From Tillandsia leiboldiana (lineage: Eukaryota > Streptophyta > Magnoliopsida > Poales > Bromeliaceae), in assembly GCA_029204045.2 (NCBI GenBank), contig CM055069.1, positions 28,686,825 through 28,750,824 on the forward strand: a DNA stretch of 64,000 nt, in the 5' to 3' direction. Positions 24,054 through 37,032 of the stretch are shown in pieces. The number at the start of each line of letters is the position of its first letter. Positions within the stretch are counted from its first letter, which is position 1. Below the pieces are notes generated by a model. It ran no database searches, was not told where the DNA came from, and saw only the letters and a list, made by a program, of their open reading frames with translations. The position numbers and the translations under genes are program-made.

Positions 24054-26448
24054 CCTACCGTTTCCTCTCATCCCTGTTACATCGCGACGTGACAGAAGGA
24101 AGAAACCGCCCCTCCCTAACCCTCCTCTTCCCAACCGATCGGCGCGAGGAACCGCGGCGGAACAATCAGGACGGAAGAACACCGACACCTCCGGAACCGG
24201 TCACGCAAGAACGGGATAACACTCGTCTCTCCCTCCCTCTTCATCGGCGAGTCGGAGGCGCTTTGGTTCGGTGAGTTTTTATTATTTTTTTAGCTAGGGT
24301 TTTTCTTCCGGATCGTCGCACGGGAAGGGGGGGGAGACGGTTCACCCCGCCGGCCGCACAACGCCGTCGCTAGAGGCACCCTTGCGCGCAGGCTAGGGCA
24401 CCGGGCGTGCGGGTCCTGGCACCCGCGCGGGCCTGGGCGCCGCGCGGGGTCACCCGTGCGTGCGGGTCTGGCACCCGCGCGGCCCTGGGCGCCGCGCGGG
24501 GTCGCCCGTGCGTGCGGGTCTGGGCGCCCGCGCGGAGCCTGGGCGCCGCGCGGGGTCGCCCGTGCGTGCGGGTCTGGCACCCGCGCGGGCCTGGGCGCCG
24601 CGTGGGGTCGCCCGTGCGTGCGGGCTGGGCGCCCGCGCGGAGCCTGGGCGCCGCGCGGGGCCGCCCGTGCGTGCGGCTGGGCGCCGCGCAGGGCAGCCCG
24701 TGCGTGCGGGCTGGGCGCCCGTGCTGGACCTGGGCGCCGCCGCGGTCAGGGAGCCGTGCGGGCATCAAACGCACGGAGCCTGATACGCGTGCGGCCACCG
24801 CGGCAGCACGGTCGCCCGCCGCCTCGGGTTTCCGACTCGGCCGCCGCCGCCGCCGTCGAACCCGAGAGCCCGTTCCACGACGGGACCCGAATATCTGTTC
24901 TTGTTCCTTGTTTTACGTTGGGTAGTCGCTGACTTCTTCCCGGTGGATCTTTTTGCAGTTTTGGGGAGCGCACCGGGACACGGGGGTTCGCGCATTGTTC
25001 ATCGCTCGTAAAGGTGGGTTTTTACTCTTAAGTCTTAACATTTAATTCTATCATGGTGGACGGGGTCATCCATAGTGTACTTGGTTAACCTGTAGGGAGG
25101 CATCATTTATTCGTCATGGCTTTACGGTGCTCGTGATTAGACATACATATTGGTTCATGTCGCTCATCATGCACGTATAGGAGTATGCTGTGAATATATA
25201 TATATGCTGTTTCATATAGTTCTCATGCATGGATATGTATATGTTATTTCATACGGTTCATACATTGATATATATATATATGGTTCCGGTTACTATGCTC
25301 GGCTGCAACACGCGCACCCCGCGGTTTGGCCACCGCAAAGGGGTGTGCTTTTTCCGGAAAAGTGGTCCATGACCCGTGTATACCCACAGGACGGCGTGGG
25401 CCTCTTTAGTTGTGGGGCATGTATGCGCCAAGGTGTGAGCGGTGCGGACCCGTCGTTTAGTTGTCCGACGTGGTGAGCGGTGCGACCCATTCGGTTTAGT
25501 TGTCCGACTTGGGCGCGGTGCGATTAGTCGGTTTGTTGTCCGACGGGATCCGGGTATTGCAGGTTTACAGGTGTTTGATTCTACTTTTCCCTTGCGGGAG
25601 GGTGGTTGCTCCGGATAGACTACGGTTGGACGTTTTCTTTACCTGCTTTATTATTATCTTTTATGACTAGTCGCTGACTTCCCACTTTGCGACAGGGGTC
25701 CTACAGGGGGGAGAGTTAGGCGACGGTGAGGCCACGGCTAGAGGTGTTGGGTCTCAGGAGACCGGAACAGTATTTTACTCTTTACTTTCGCTATCCATTT
25801 ATTATTTGTAGACTGTGGATGGTTCTCGATACCCTCGTGGGGTCGGTGTGGATGTTGGTACGGTGACAACTGGATTGTCTATTCCTTTTTATATTTCTGT
25901 GGGCCGCTTTGGAAAATAAAATAGCAAACAAAGGAACGGATTGCGAAAACTATTATTTCAAAACCGAAGTGTCGTGTGGGCACTATTTTCAAAACCCTGG
26001 GTTTATGTTGCTTTTGCGAAAGTGGATTTCAAAACCTAAGTGTCGTGTGGGCACTGTTTTCAAAACCCTGAGTTTATGTTGCTTTCAAAACGGTTTTTCA
26101 AAACATGGGTGCCGGTGTGGGCGCCGTTTCAACAACCGTGGGTTTTATCCTTTCAAACTAATCGGCCGTGAGTAAATTCAGTATATTGTGAATGGTTGTA
26201 TGAAGTGGATTGTTGTGATTGAATGTTTCCTCATTATTGAACATTGTACAAACCGCGACGCCGTGCATATACAGGGGAGACTCTATCCGTTTGTAGAGTG
26301 ATCCTGTATATGCGGCGGGTCTGGGCACGTGCCGGGGAAGAGGGGTTCTTTTAAAAAAAAAAGAAAAGAAAACAAAAAAAAATTTACACGTCAAATATTC
26401 AACTCTTATGATTCGTTTCCGCTAAAACAAAACCCCCGGGGCGTGACA
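24054..26448 (+). repeat. LTR2b of element B, 5' truncated by the gap
   Basis: It resumes about 390 bp into the LTR and ends GCGTGACA. At diagnostic sites it matches LTR1 (G at 24060, C at about 24815, T at 25230, A at 26285). It has many single-base indels. Hairpin 1 is at 25321-25336 and the 3' hairpin at 26265-26313. Confidence 0.9.
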
Positions 26449-26456
26449 GATTAAGA

Positions 26457-26467
26457 TGGTATCAGAG
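26457..26467 (+). other. Primer binding site, element B copy 2
   Basis: TGGTATCAGAG lies 8 bp downstream of LTR2b. Confidence 0.88.
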
Positions 26468-26669
26468 ACTTAGCTTTCAATCACAACAATTGGTGCCGAC
26501 GTCCACAGGAATACCTCACTTAACTACAAAGGAATGGAATGGATAGATTATAGTAGAGTAGGACGCGAGTGATCGAGGGGGGGGAACGAGCTTGGGTCCT
26601 TTGCTCTCGATGGGGGGTTCGTTGCATGTTAGCAGAGTCTAGAGCTGACTGTTGTTTTTGTGTAGAGAC

Positions 26670-29600
26670 ATGGCCCGTACTAGATCATCGGCCGAGGATG
26701 CAGGGGCGGACGCGACAACGACGGCGGCCGCAGAGAACCAGCGCCTGCAACAACAGCTGAGGGACATGGCGGGGCAGCTGGCGACTCTCACGGCTCACGT
26801 GCGTCAGTTGACGCAGCAACAACCCGGCCGCGACGGTGACGGTCGCCGCCGCCCCTCCACAGGGGCTAGGCGCTGCCGGCGACGGGGGTCAGCGCGGGAG
26901 TGACCCCTACAGCGACTGCCGAAGCCGAGGTACCCCCAACCCAGACGACGATACCAGCGGCGGTAACCGCGACGGCAACTGCGGGACGGCGCCGGGAAGC
27001 ACCAACAGGGGATGCCTCGGGGGAGACCGTGATCGCCCCCTTCCCCTCCTGTGGCTGCCGCCGCCGCGGGGGAGGGTCAGTCCCGCTGACTGAGCGGGAC
27101 CGCGTGCGGGCCAACCTGGCCGACTTTAAGAAGTACGACCCACCCACGTTCGACGGAGAGAGACGACTGATCCTTGGGTCGTCGAGAAGTGGGTGGGATC
27201 AATGGAAAAGTTATTTGAGGGACTTACTCATGGAGGACGACGAGCGGGTTCCCCTGGCAGTTCATTTCCTGGAGGGGAACGCCCGCTTATGGTGGAAGGA
27301 CGGTCCGCCCTGATCCCACAAAGGGCACCGCCGTGCTCCCGTCATGGACAGCGTTCAAACAGGAGCTGTTTGGAGCCTTTTTCACAAGCAGCGTTAAAAA
27401 GAAATTGGAGGATGACCTGAACCATATCCAGCAGGGGAGTAAAACAGTGATGGCCTATCAGTGCGAATTTGTACGACTGGCCAACTGCGTCCCTTTCGTG
27501 ATAAGGACGAGTCCCATAAGGCGCAGCTCTTCGTGGATGGATTACGGAGTGACATTTCGAAGTGGTGCAAGCGGCCGACTTGCACACCTTCCAGAAGGTG
27601 GTCGACAGGGCCACCGGTGGTAGAGCGTGGGTTCGCCGTTACCCGCGCCAGGAGAGGGGGCCCGACGCACCATGAGGAAAAGAAGCGATCGCAACATTAC
27701 TCCGGGGGAGGCTCTTCTGGTGGAAGCCGACCCCCAAGCGGTGGAGGCCTCAGTCGGGATCTCGGAGCGCACCGGCAGGAGGGCCGAGGACGGGAGACAG
27801 GCCTTGCGTTATTTGTGGGGGGGGACACCGAGCGGGAGATTGCCCCCAGAGGGGTGACCACTGTTTCCGATGCGGCAAATCGGGGCACTTCCGCCGCAAC
27901 TGCCCCTTGGCCTGGGGATCTGCGTCCTCTGCAGCTTCTACGCCCACGCCACAAACGTCAGGACGGGGGAAAGCTCCAATGGGGTCGACTTCTAGACCCC
28001 CTGTACCACGACGAGAGGAGGATAGGCAACCACAACCTGGCGGGCGGGTTTTCCTCGATGACCCGCCAAGAGACGGATCCGCCGGAGGGCGCCCTCACAG
28101 GTATTACTTCTGTTTTCAAGCACCCGCGCTAGAACTCTATTTGATACCGGAGCAACACACTCTTTCATTTCTAGTGATTTCGTTTTTGTGCATGGTCTTG
28201 GGGTGGTGCCCCTCCAAAATCGTTTGACGGTCCAAACGGCGGGGGGGGTGTTGGAGGCGGTCAGCTACGTGGCCGCCTGCCCGATCAATCTAGGGCGACT
28301 GGCTTGTCCAGGGGATTTGGTGGTAATCCCCCTGAAGGAGTATGACGTAGTGCTGGGCATGGATTGGCTCTCATTGTACCAAGTGCTCATCGATTGTGAG
28401 AAGCGGATGGTACAGTTGCAAGAGCCGAGCTTTCCTGAGAATATGTACCTGGCGTGTAAGAGCATTTCCTTCCCAGCAATCATCTCATCGGCGAGGGCTA
28501 GAAGATTGGTGGAAGGCGGGTGCGTGGCCTACCTGGCCTCGGTGGACCTGGTGACACGACCCGCGGCGACACCTTCGGACATTGCGGTGGTGAGGGACTT
28601 CCCCGATGTCTTCCCGACGGAACTGCCCGGGGTACCCCCTGAACGAGAGGTGGTTTTTCCTATCGAACTCGTACCGGGTACCCAACCAATCACAAAGGCG
28701 CCCTACCGAATGGCCTTCGCAGAGTTAAAGGAGCTTAAGGCGCAACTGGAGGACCTCTTGGACAAAGGTTTTATCAGACCGAGTGTGTCACCCTGGGGGG
28801 CACCAGTGCTCTTTGTACGGAAGAAAGACGGAAGCCTGCGCCTCTGCATCGACTACAGGGGGATAAACAAGGTTACTGTGAAGAATAAGTACCCCCTGCC
28901 CAGAATTGACGACCTCTTCGACCAGCTGCGAGGAGCAACGGTGTTCTCAAAGATCGACCTGCAATCGGGCTACCACCAGCTCCGGGTTCGGAACGAAGAT
29001 ATCCCAAAGACCGCCTTCCGGACCCGGTACGGCCACTACGAGTTCACGGTTATGCCGTTCGGACTTACGAACGCCCCCGCCGTCTTCATGGACATGATGA
29101 ACCGGATCTTCAGACCTTTCTTGGACCGGTTCGTAGTGGTCTTCATCGACGACATCCTGATCTATTCATCTACCAACGAGGAGCACGAGGACCACTTACG
29201 AACGATTCTCCAAACCCTCAGGGAACAGAGGCTGTTCGCGAAGCTCAAGAAGTGTGAATTCTGGCTACGAGAGGTGGGTTTCCTAGGGCATGTGATCTCG
29301 GCAGAGGGGATCGCTGTGGACCCCAAGAAGGTGGAATCGGTGATCGACTGGCAACCACCGACGACAGTGACGGAGATCCGCAGCTTCTTGGGACTGGCGG
29401 GATATTATAGACGCTTCGTCGAGGGTTTCTCGAAGATTGCGGCCCCTTTAAACCGGTTGACCAAGAAAGGGGAAAAGTTTCTATGGACGGCTAAGTGCCA
29501 AGAGAGCTTCGAAGAACTTAAAAGGAGGCTAACCAGGGCGCCTATTCTGTACTACCCACGCCCGGAGAGGATTATGAAGTGTACTGCGACGCATCGAGAA

Positions 29601-31495
29601 TCGGACTCGGGGGTGTTTTGATGCAACAGGGGAAAGTAATAGCCTATGCATCCAGGCAGCTGAAGGATTACGAAAAGAACTACCCGATTCATGATTTGGA
29701 ACTGGCTGCAGTGGTCTTCGTTCTAAAGTTATGGAGACACTACCTCTTTGGTGTCCACTGTAACGTCTTTTCAGACCACCAAAGTCTCAAGTATCTGTTC
29801 ACCCAAAAGGAGCTAAATTTGCGGCAGAGGCGGTGGCTTGAGTTGTTGAAGGATTACGATCTAACAATCCAATACCACCCCGGGAAGGCAAACGTGGTGG
29901 CAGACGCTTTAAGCAGGAAGGGGCAACCGGAGGAGACGCCGGCACGCGCGATAACTGAGCAGAGCACCCTGATCGCAGAATTCTCGCGACTGAGGTTGGA
30001 GGTGGTATCGGCGGGCACTGTTGCTCGACTGACGGCGTTGGTGGTCAAGCCGACGCTTTTTGAGAAAATCCGAGAAGGGCAACTGACGGACCCGCACTTA
30101 CAGCTCGTGCGAGACAAGATCCACCCGAACCAGGACAACGACTTTGCAGTGGGAAGTGACGGTGTCTTGCGGTTCCGTGGGCGTTTCTGTGTACCGGATT
30201 CGCCGGAATTGAAGGAGGAGATTCTGACAGAGGCACACCGCGCCCCTTATGCGGCGCATCCGGGGGGCACGAAGATGTACAGGGACCTCAAGCAGACCTT
30301 CTGGTGGCCCAAGTTGAAGGGGGATGTGACACGACACGTAGCCCACTGCCTGGTATGCCAGCAGATAAAAGCAGAGCATCAGCGGCCTGCAGGAAAATTA
30401 CAACCCTTACCGGTGCCGATGTGGAAGTGGGATCAGATCACTATGGACTTCGTCACCGGGTTCCCACGTTCACAGCAGGGGCACGACGCGATCTGGGTCA
30501 TTGTGGACCGGCTAACCAAGGCAGCACATTTCCTACCCATCCACACAACCTGGACCAGAGAGCAGTTGGCTCAAGTCTACCTCAGCGAGATCGTGAGACT
30601 GCACGGAGTGCCGGCATCGATCACCTCGGATAGAGACACCCGCTTCGTCTCGAAGTTTTGGCAAAGTCTACAGCAAGCCCTGGGGACCAAGCTACACTTC
30701 AGCACAGCTTTCCACCCTCAGACGGACGGACAGTCAGAGCGAGTGATTCAGACCCTCGAGGACCTGCTACGCGCCTGTGTACTTGACTGGGGAGTCGGTT
30801 GGGCACGCTACCTACCCCTCGTGGAATTCGCCTACAACAATAGCTACCAGGCCAGCATCCAGATGGCACCCTACGAAGCTTTGTATGGGAGACGCTGCCG
30901 ATCCCCGATCTGTTGGGACGACTTAGGGGAACGAAAATTCCTGGGACCCGACTTGGTGGAAGAGACTGAGGAGAAAGTGCGCCTCATCAGGCGGCGATTA
31001 CTGACCGCCCAAAGCCGACAGAAGAGCTACGCAGACCGACGGCGCCGCGATTTGGAATTTCAAGTGGGGGAACACGTGTTCTTACGGGTCTCGCCATCCA
31101 GAGGGATCAAGCGTTTCGGGCTGAAGGGCAAGTTGAGCCCACGGTTTGTGGGGCCTTTTGAGATCTTGGAGCGCATAGGCCCAGTGGCGTACCGCCTTGC
31201 CCTACCCCCTAATCTCGACCGGGTCCACAACGTCTTCCACGTGTCCATGCTCCGGAAATACCTATCCGACCCGTCACACGTGTTGGACGTCTCCACACTC
31301 GAGCTCAAGGAGGATCTAAGCTTCGAGGAAACCCCCGTGCGTATCCTAGCAAGAGAAAACAAAGCACTGCGGAACCGAGTCATCCCCTACGTGAAGGTGC
31401 TCTGGAGCAACCAGGAAGAACGAGAAGCAACATGGGAGCTGGAATCTAAGATGAGGGAGTGCTACCCCGACCTCTTCACCACCACCCGGGTTTGA
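26670..31495 (+). CDS. Gag-pol polyprotein of element B (copy 2, gag with clustered indels)
   Basis: The same protein as at 16528-21349, with start MARTRSS at 26670. Gag is broken by about a dozen single-base indels between 26820 and 28115, which scatter capsid and knuckles over three frames. Protease onward is open from 28188 (DTGA motif just upstream in another frame). RT FIDDILIYS is at about 29141-29168. One base is missing near 29548, after which RNase H, integrase and the chromodomain-like tail are open to 31495. Where copy 1 is broken copy 2 is intact, and largely the reverse. I found no substitutions between the two internal regions in the stretches compared, only indels. That is expected if both are reads of the same element at contig ends. 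Confidence 0.88.
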
Positions 31496-31531
31496 GTTTC
31501 GAGGACGAAACTCGTTTTTAGAGGTGAGTGG

Positions 31532-34324
31532 TGTAATATCCGCGGCCTTATTTGTCTTTCTAGACTTCCCTTTGAATTCTTGTTAATCCGCTTTTCGACT
31601 ATGGGATCCAGGGGTGAATTATTTTTCTTTATCTCTGGGCAGACTGTCGGGGCTCGCGGGTATTTTTAGACGATAGAGCTCGCGAAGAGGAAAACGGGGG
31701 CGAAATCGGTTCTGAATTCTGACCCCGGAATCTCCCAGAATAAATTCCGAAAGTTGGCAGCAGTTCAGGCAACTTACACGTTCTTCGAGGCGGACCGGAC
31801 CCAGGTTCGCACCCAAACTCAATTTCGCCGAGATTGAATTGCTTGTTGGGACTTAGGGTTAAGTTCCCGTGTACGGGCGGCTTTTCTTTTAATTGGTTGG
31901 TATAGGTTCAGACTTAGCCCCCTACCATTCCTCTCATCCCTGTTACATCGCGACGTGAAGAAGGAAGAAACCGCCCCTCCCTAACCCTCCTCTTCCCATC
32001 CGATCGGCGCGAGGAACCGCGGCGGAACAATCGAGGAACGGGAAGAACACCGCACACCTCCGGAACCGGGCACGCAAGAACGGGATAATCCTCGTCTCTC
32101 CCTCCCTCTTCATCGGCGAGTCGGAGGCGCTTTGGTTCGGTGAGTTTTTATTATTTTTTTTAGCTAGGGTTTTCTTCCGGATCGTCGCACGGGAAGGGGG
32201 GGGGGGGGAGACGGTTCACCCCGGCCGGCCGCACCACCGCCGTCGCGAGGCACCCTTGCGCGCAGGGCTAGGGCACCGGGCGTGCGGGTCTGGCACCCGC
32301 GCGGGCCTGGGCGCCGCGCGGGGTCACCCGTGCGTGCGGGTCTGGCACCCGCGCGGGCCTGGGCGCCGCGCGGGGTCGCCCGTGCGTGCGGGTCTGGGCG
32401 CCCGCGCGGAGCCTGGGCGCCGCGCGGGGTCGCCCGTGCGTGCGGGTCTGGCACCCGCGCGGGCCTGGGCGCCGCGTGGGGTCGCCCGTGCGTGCGGGCT
32501 GGGCGCCCGCGCGGAGCCTGGGCGCCGCGCGGGGCCGCCCGTGCGTGCGGGCTGGGCGCCGCGCAGGGCAGCCCGTGCGTGCGGGCTGGGCGCCCGTGCT
32601 GGACCTGGGCGCCGCCGCGGTCAGGGAGCCGTGCGGGCATCACACCGCACGGAGCCTGATACGCGTGCGGCCACCGCGGCAGCACGGTCGTCGCCGCCTC
32701 GGGTTTCCGACTCGGCCGCCGCCGCCGCCGTCGAACCCGAGAGCCCGTTCCACGACGGGACCCGAATATCTGTTCTTGTTCCTTGTTTTACGTTGGGTAG
32801 TCGCTGACTTCTTCCCGGTGGATCTTTTTGCAGTTTTGGGGAGCGCACCGGGACACGGGGGTTAGCGCATTGTTCATCGCTCGTAAAGGTGGGTTTTTAC
32901 TCTTAAGTCTTAACATTTAATTCTATCATGGTGGACGGGGTCATCCATAAGTGTACTTGGGTTAAACCTGGTAGGGAGGCATCATTTATTCGTCATGGCT
33001 TTACGGTGCTCGTGATTAGACATACATATTGGTTCATGTCGCTCTCATGCACGTATAGGAGTATGCTGTGAATATATATATATGCTGTTTCATATAGTTC
33101 TCATGCACGGATATGTATATGTTATTTCATACGGTTCATACATTGATATATATATATATGGTTCACGGTTACTATGCTCGGCTGCAACACGCGCACCCGC
33201 GGTTTGGCCACCGCAAAGGGTGTGCTTTTCCGGAAAAGTGGTCCATGACCCGTGTATACCCACAGGACGGCGTGGGGCCTCTTTAGTTGTGGGGCATGTA
33301 TGCGCCAAGGTGTGAGCGGTGCGACCCGTCGGTTTAGTTGTCCGACGTGGGAGCGGTGCGACCCATTCGGTTTAGTTGTCCGACTTGGGCGCGGTGCGAT
33401 TCGTCGGTTTAGTTGTCCGACGGGATCGGGTATTGCAGGTTTACAGGTGTTTGATTCTACTTTTCCCTTGCGGGGAGGGGTGGTTGCTCCGGATAGACTA
33501 CGGTTGGACGTTTTCTTTACCTGCTTTATTATTATCTTTTATGACTAGTCGCTGACTTCCCACTTTGCGACAGGGTCCTACAGGGGGGAGAGTTAGGCGA
33601 CGGTGAGGCCACGGCTAGAGGTGTTGGGTCTCAGGAGACCGGAACAGTATTTTACTCTTTACTTTCGCATTCCATTTATTATTTGTAGACTGTGGATGAT
33701 TCTCGATACCCTCGTGGGGTCGGTGTGGATGTTGGTACGGTGACAACTGGATTGTCTATTCCTTTTTATATTTCTGTGGGCCGCTTTGGAAAATAAAATA
33801 GCAAACAAAGGAACGGATTGCGAAAACTATTATTTCAAAACCGAAGTGTCGTGTGGGCACTATTTTCAAAACCCTGGGTTTATGTTGCTTTTGCGAAAGT
33901 GGATTTCAAAACCTAAGTGTCGTGTGGGCACTGTTTTCAAAACCCTGAGTTTATGTTGCTTTCAAAAACGGTTTTCAAAACATGGGTGCCGGGTGGGCGC
34001 CGTTTCAACAACCGTGGGTTTTATCCTTTCAAACTAATCGGCCGTGAGTAAATTCAGTATATTGTGAATGGTTGTATGAAGTGGATTGTTGTGATTGAAT
34101 GTTTCCTCATTATTGAACATTGTACAAACCGCGACGCCATGCATATACAGGGGAGACTCTGTCCGTTTGTAGAGTGATCCTGTATATGCGGCGGGTCTGG
34201 GCACGTGCCGGGGAAGAGGGGTTCTTTTAAAAAAAAAAGAAAAGAAAACAAAAAAAAATTTACACGTCAAATATTCAACTCTTATGATTCGTTTCCGCTA
34301 AAACAAAATCCCCGGGGCGTGACA
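31532..34324 (+). repeat. 3' LTR (LTR3) of element B (2,793 bp)
   Basis: TGTAATATCC to GGCGTGACA, followed by target duplication ATGCC (34325-34329). It differs from LTR1 by about a dozen substitutions plus a longer G run near 32200. Hairpin 1 is at 33199-33214 and the 3' hairpin at 34141-34189. Confidence 0.92.
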
Positions 34325-34329
34325 ATGCC

Positions 34330-36969
34330 TACCATATGTTTGAAGGAATGCCTGAAAGAAACTCCAGTTGGATTTGGCCATTTATGACCATCCAGCAAGT
34401 GAGCAATAAACTCCACGTGATCCCCTGAGCTTGATGCTCACTTCGGTTGCAATTTTGACTGAGTGGAATTATATATGGAGCATTCATGGCCATTAGAGAG
34501 CAAGGGTGTTGGATCTTTTGATCCAGCAGCGATTAGGCTGCACTAAAGTGAGCCCTAGAATCCCTGTGATGTCCTGAGCATGATGCTCAACTTATTTGTG
34601 GTTGGCACAAGCAGAAAATAAAGTTACAGTAAATGGAAGCTTATGTGGGTTTAATTGATCATGGGGCTGTTCTAGGTGTTATGTGACTTCGCAGCAGTGA
34701 GCTTCTGGCTATTTTGGGGTCACTAAACGCGATGCTCACCTTAGAGTTCGATTTGGTTGAGCCGAAGAACTAAAAGTGCGATTAAGCCTATGTTAGTAAG
34801 AATTTCTTGGCCCGAAGTTTTTCTCGGGATCCGTGCTGCTGCCAAATGGTGAGCACGGTGTCCAGCAAGTCGAGGGTCACCTACTAGAGGTGACGGTTCG
34901 TTAAAATGACGCTCCGATAGTTAGAACGAGCGAAAACGGCTCTCAAATTGCTATAAAAGTGTGATTTCTGGAAACCCTAGGGGTCAAAACGCAATTGTAG
35001 CCTCACGTGTTGTCTTGGGCAGTGTGTATATAGTCTCTAAAGCTTTTTTCTAGTGATCCGTTGGCTCCCGTTGAGCGGAAATTGGTTATCGGTCCGTAAA
35101 TCGGCAAAATCGTGGGTTTAACGGCGCCTCGGTGGCAATCGCGCAATTCGGGAAATTGCGGCGGTTCCGCCTAGCCGTCTGTTGAGTCCCAGTAGAATCT
35201 GGTTGAGCCAGCGGCAAAGGGTCAAAGCCCGTGTCTCCCGAAAATTCAAATGAAATTTTCGGGAGGGGCATTTTGGTAATTATACCAACATGTGAATAAA
35301 ATGTTGAGTTTAGCAATGTTAACTGACAAATATTAGTGTTTTAGTGTCCCGAGGCTGCACGTCAGGTTTCGTCAGATTTCGAAAATCAGAAGATGTTGTT
35401 CGGGCCAAAGTGGGCCGAACGGCGGATTTCCGGCAAGTCGCGTAAATCTGGAAAAGATCCAAATTTAGTGGATTATAGAGTCAGTTGATTTAGTGTGTGA
35501 GTTTTCCTGATCAGTGTTCATGATTTAGGTTAGCAAGGTTCGGCTCTAGCCTTCGAGCATACCGTCGGTGGACTCAGTCGCCTGCAAACGACAGGTGAGT
35601 TTATCTTCGGTCCGGGCTTTATCAGTTCGGCCCACTGGAGTATAGTACTGGTTGGACCCCTGTTCTTGTAGCCTAGACGTATATTTGAGCCTACCTTTCT
35701 TTTGATCAGTTTTATACTGCTATATGCCTGATTTATGATCCTTATCAGTTATCTGATTATATGATGCCTTGCATGATTGATCTTAGTTGCTTCCAGTTAT
35801 TATGATATTATTCTGGACATTGCCATGCCTGCTTGGTCATTAGCTAGTTTGCACACCTTATTGATTATCAGTATATCCTGATCCATGTTATAGTAGTTGT
35901 TGATTATATTCTGCACATGAGTTGAGATTCAGTTGGCTATTCTGCATTGCATCCCTGTTGGGATTTTCCCGGTTTGTTGCCGATTACCATGAGTTGAGAT
36001 TCAGTTGGCTATTCTGCATTGCATCCCTGTTGGGATTTTCCCGGCTTGTTGCAGATTACCATGAGTTGAGATTCAGTTGGCTATTCTGCATTGCATCCCT
36101 GTTGGGATTTTCCTGGCTTGTTGCCGATTACCCGGTCTGTGGACCGTGAGCTTGAGCATTCGCATGATTGATCGCCCGCACTGCTGTACTTCATGAACAT
36201 AAGCGGGGTCACTCCCCGTGTGTATGTTCTTTACCGGTAAAGTGGTCTGGTGTACGACCCGTGACTCCCAGGTTAGTGCCCAAGGGTGCCGGAGTGTTGA
36301 CTCCTAGGTTAGTGCCCGAGGGTGCCGGAGTATGTCAGCCAGGTTGGTGCCAGGTTCGGCGAGTTTTCCCTGAGGTCTTGTTGACCAATATGGTGGCTAT
36401 GATTGGGTAAATTGTTGTTTCAGTTGTTGATGCATAGTGCCTGTTCAACATGCTTTTCTATTATGATTGTTATGTTCCTATCAGTATTTATTTCAGTATA
36501 CTCCTGTTGAAATCTATATCTGCTTTCCATATTGATTAATTATCCGCCTCTTGATTATGTTTACAATGTCGTGATTTCTACTATCCTCTAGTATTGTATG
36601 CCAGTAGGTACGATCTGCTATTTCTCGGCTCGTCGTGTCCACTGGGATACATGTACAGTGTATCTCACACCCCCTGGGTGACCATTTTTCAGGTCGAGCG
36701 GGTGTTAGGATGTCGGGATGTGTTGGTGAGATGGCGTGATAGAGTTGACCCTGACAGCCGTTGATTATATTTATCAGTTTATTTAATTTGTAATTCAAGT
36801 TGTAATATGATTGTAATAGTTGTATCTGTTTTCGTAGTTTAGTCTACTCTGATGTGGTTTGCCATTGTTGAGCCGAGCATGTATAGAAAAGGCTCAATCC
36901 AATGGGGATTGAGAATTTTTTATATATGTGGCGGTCTGTTGCGCCCTGGTTGAAATTTCTAAACTCTGA

Positions 36970-37000
<31 letters not shown>

Positions 37001-37032
37001 TAGACGCTGTTTTTCGAACCCGGGGCGTGACA
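34330..37032 (+). repeat. LTR of family C, right part, ending GGCGTGACA
   Basis: It continues the LTR broken at 13517. No gene is seen. It carries a very good predicted intron (CAG|GTGAGT at 35595; ATTTTTCAG at 36692), and inside it a 3x72-bp tandem repeat and a 34-bp duplication near 36265-36330. Hairpin CGGGG-TCACT-CCCCG is at 36204-36218 and palindrome TTTACCGGTAAA at 36230-36241. The long 3' hairpin is at 36878-36928, followed by a long T/A run. Together with 11646-13517 it makes an LTR of about 4.6 kb. Confidence 0.65.
35916..36131 (+). repeat. 72-bp tandem repeat, three copies
   Basis: Three units beginning CATGAGTTGAGATTCAGTTG and ending GCCGATTAC, with only a few substitutions. Because 72 is a multiple of three the frame stays open (24-residue repeat), but the position inside a predicted LTR intron argues against a protein. 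Confidence 0.9.

Larger units (their letters stand above)
13518..34324 (+). mobile_element. Tekay-like chromovirus element B, assembled as a tandem double copy
   Basis: The unit starts TGTAATATCC and ends GGCGTGACA, and is flanked by ATGCC at 13513-13517 and again at 34325-34329. So everything between derives from one integration event into LTR C. As written it is LTR1 (13518-16306), internal, LTR2a (21387-23953), N gap, LTR2b (24054-26448), internal, LTR3 (31532-34324). LTR2a carries LTR3-type bases and LTR2b carries LTR1-type bases at the sites checked. This fits one element assembled twice better than a real tandem. LTR1 and LTR3 differ at roughly a dozen sites by eye, so the insertion is young. 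Confidence 0.85.

Noticed and set aside
13518..34324. Genuine LTR-internal-LTR-internal-LTR tandem from unequal recombination
   Set aside because: The middle LTR would not be expected to switch from 3'-LTR bases to 5'-LTR bases across the gap with indel-rich edges. Double assembly is simpler, though not proven.
35916..36131. Possible CRISPR array
   Set aside because: A head-to-tail tandem repeat with no unique spacers, in plant DNA.
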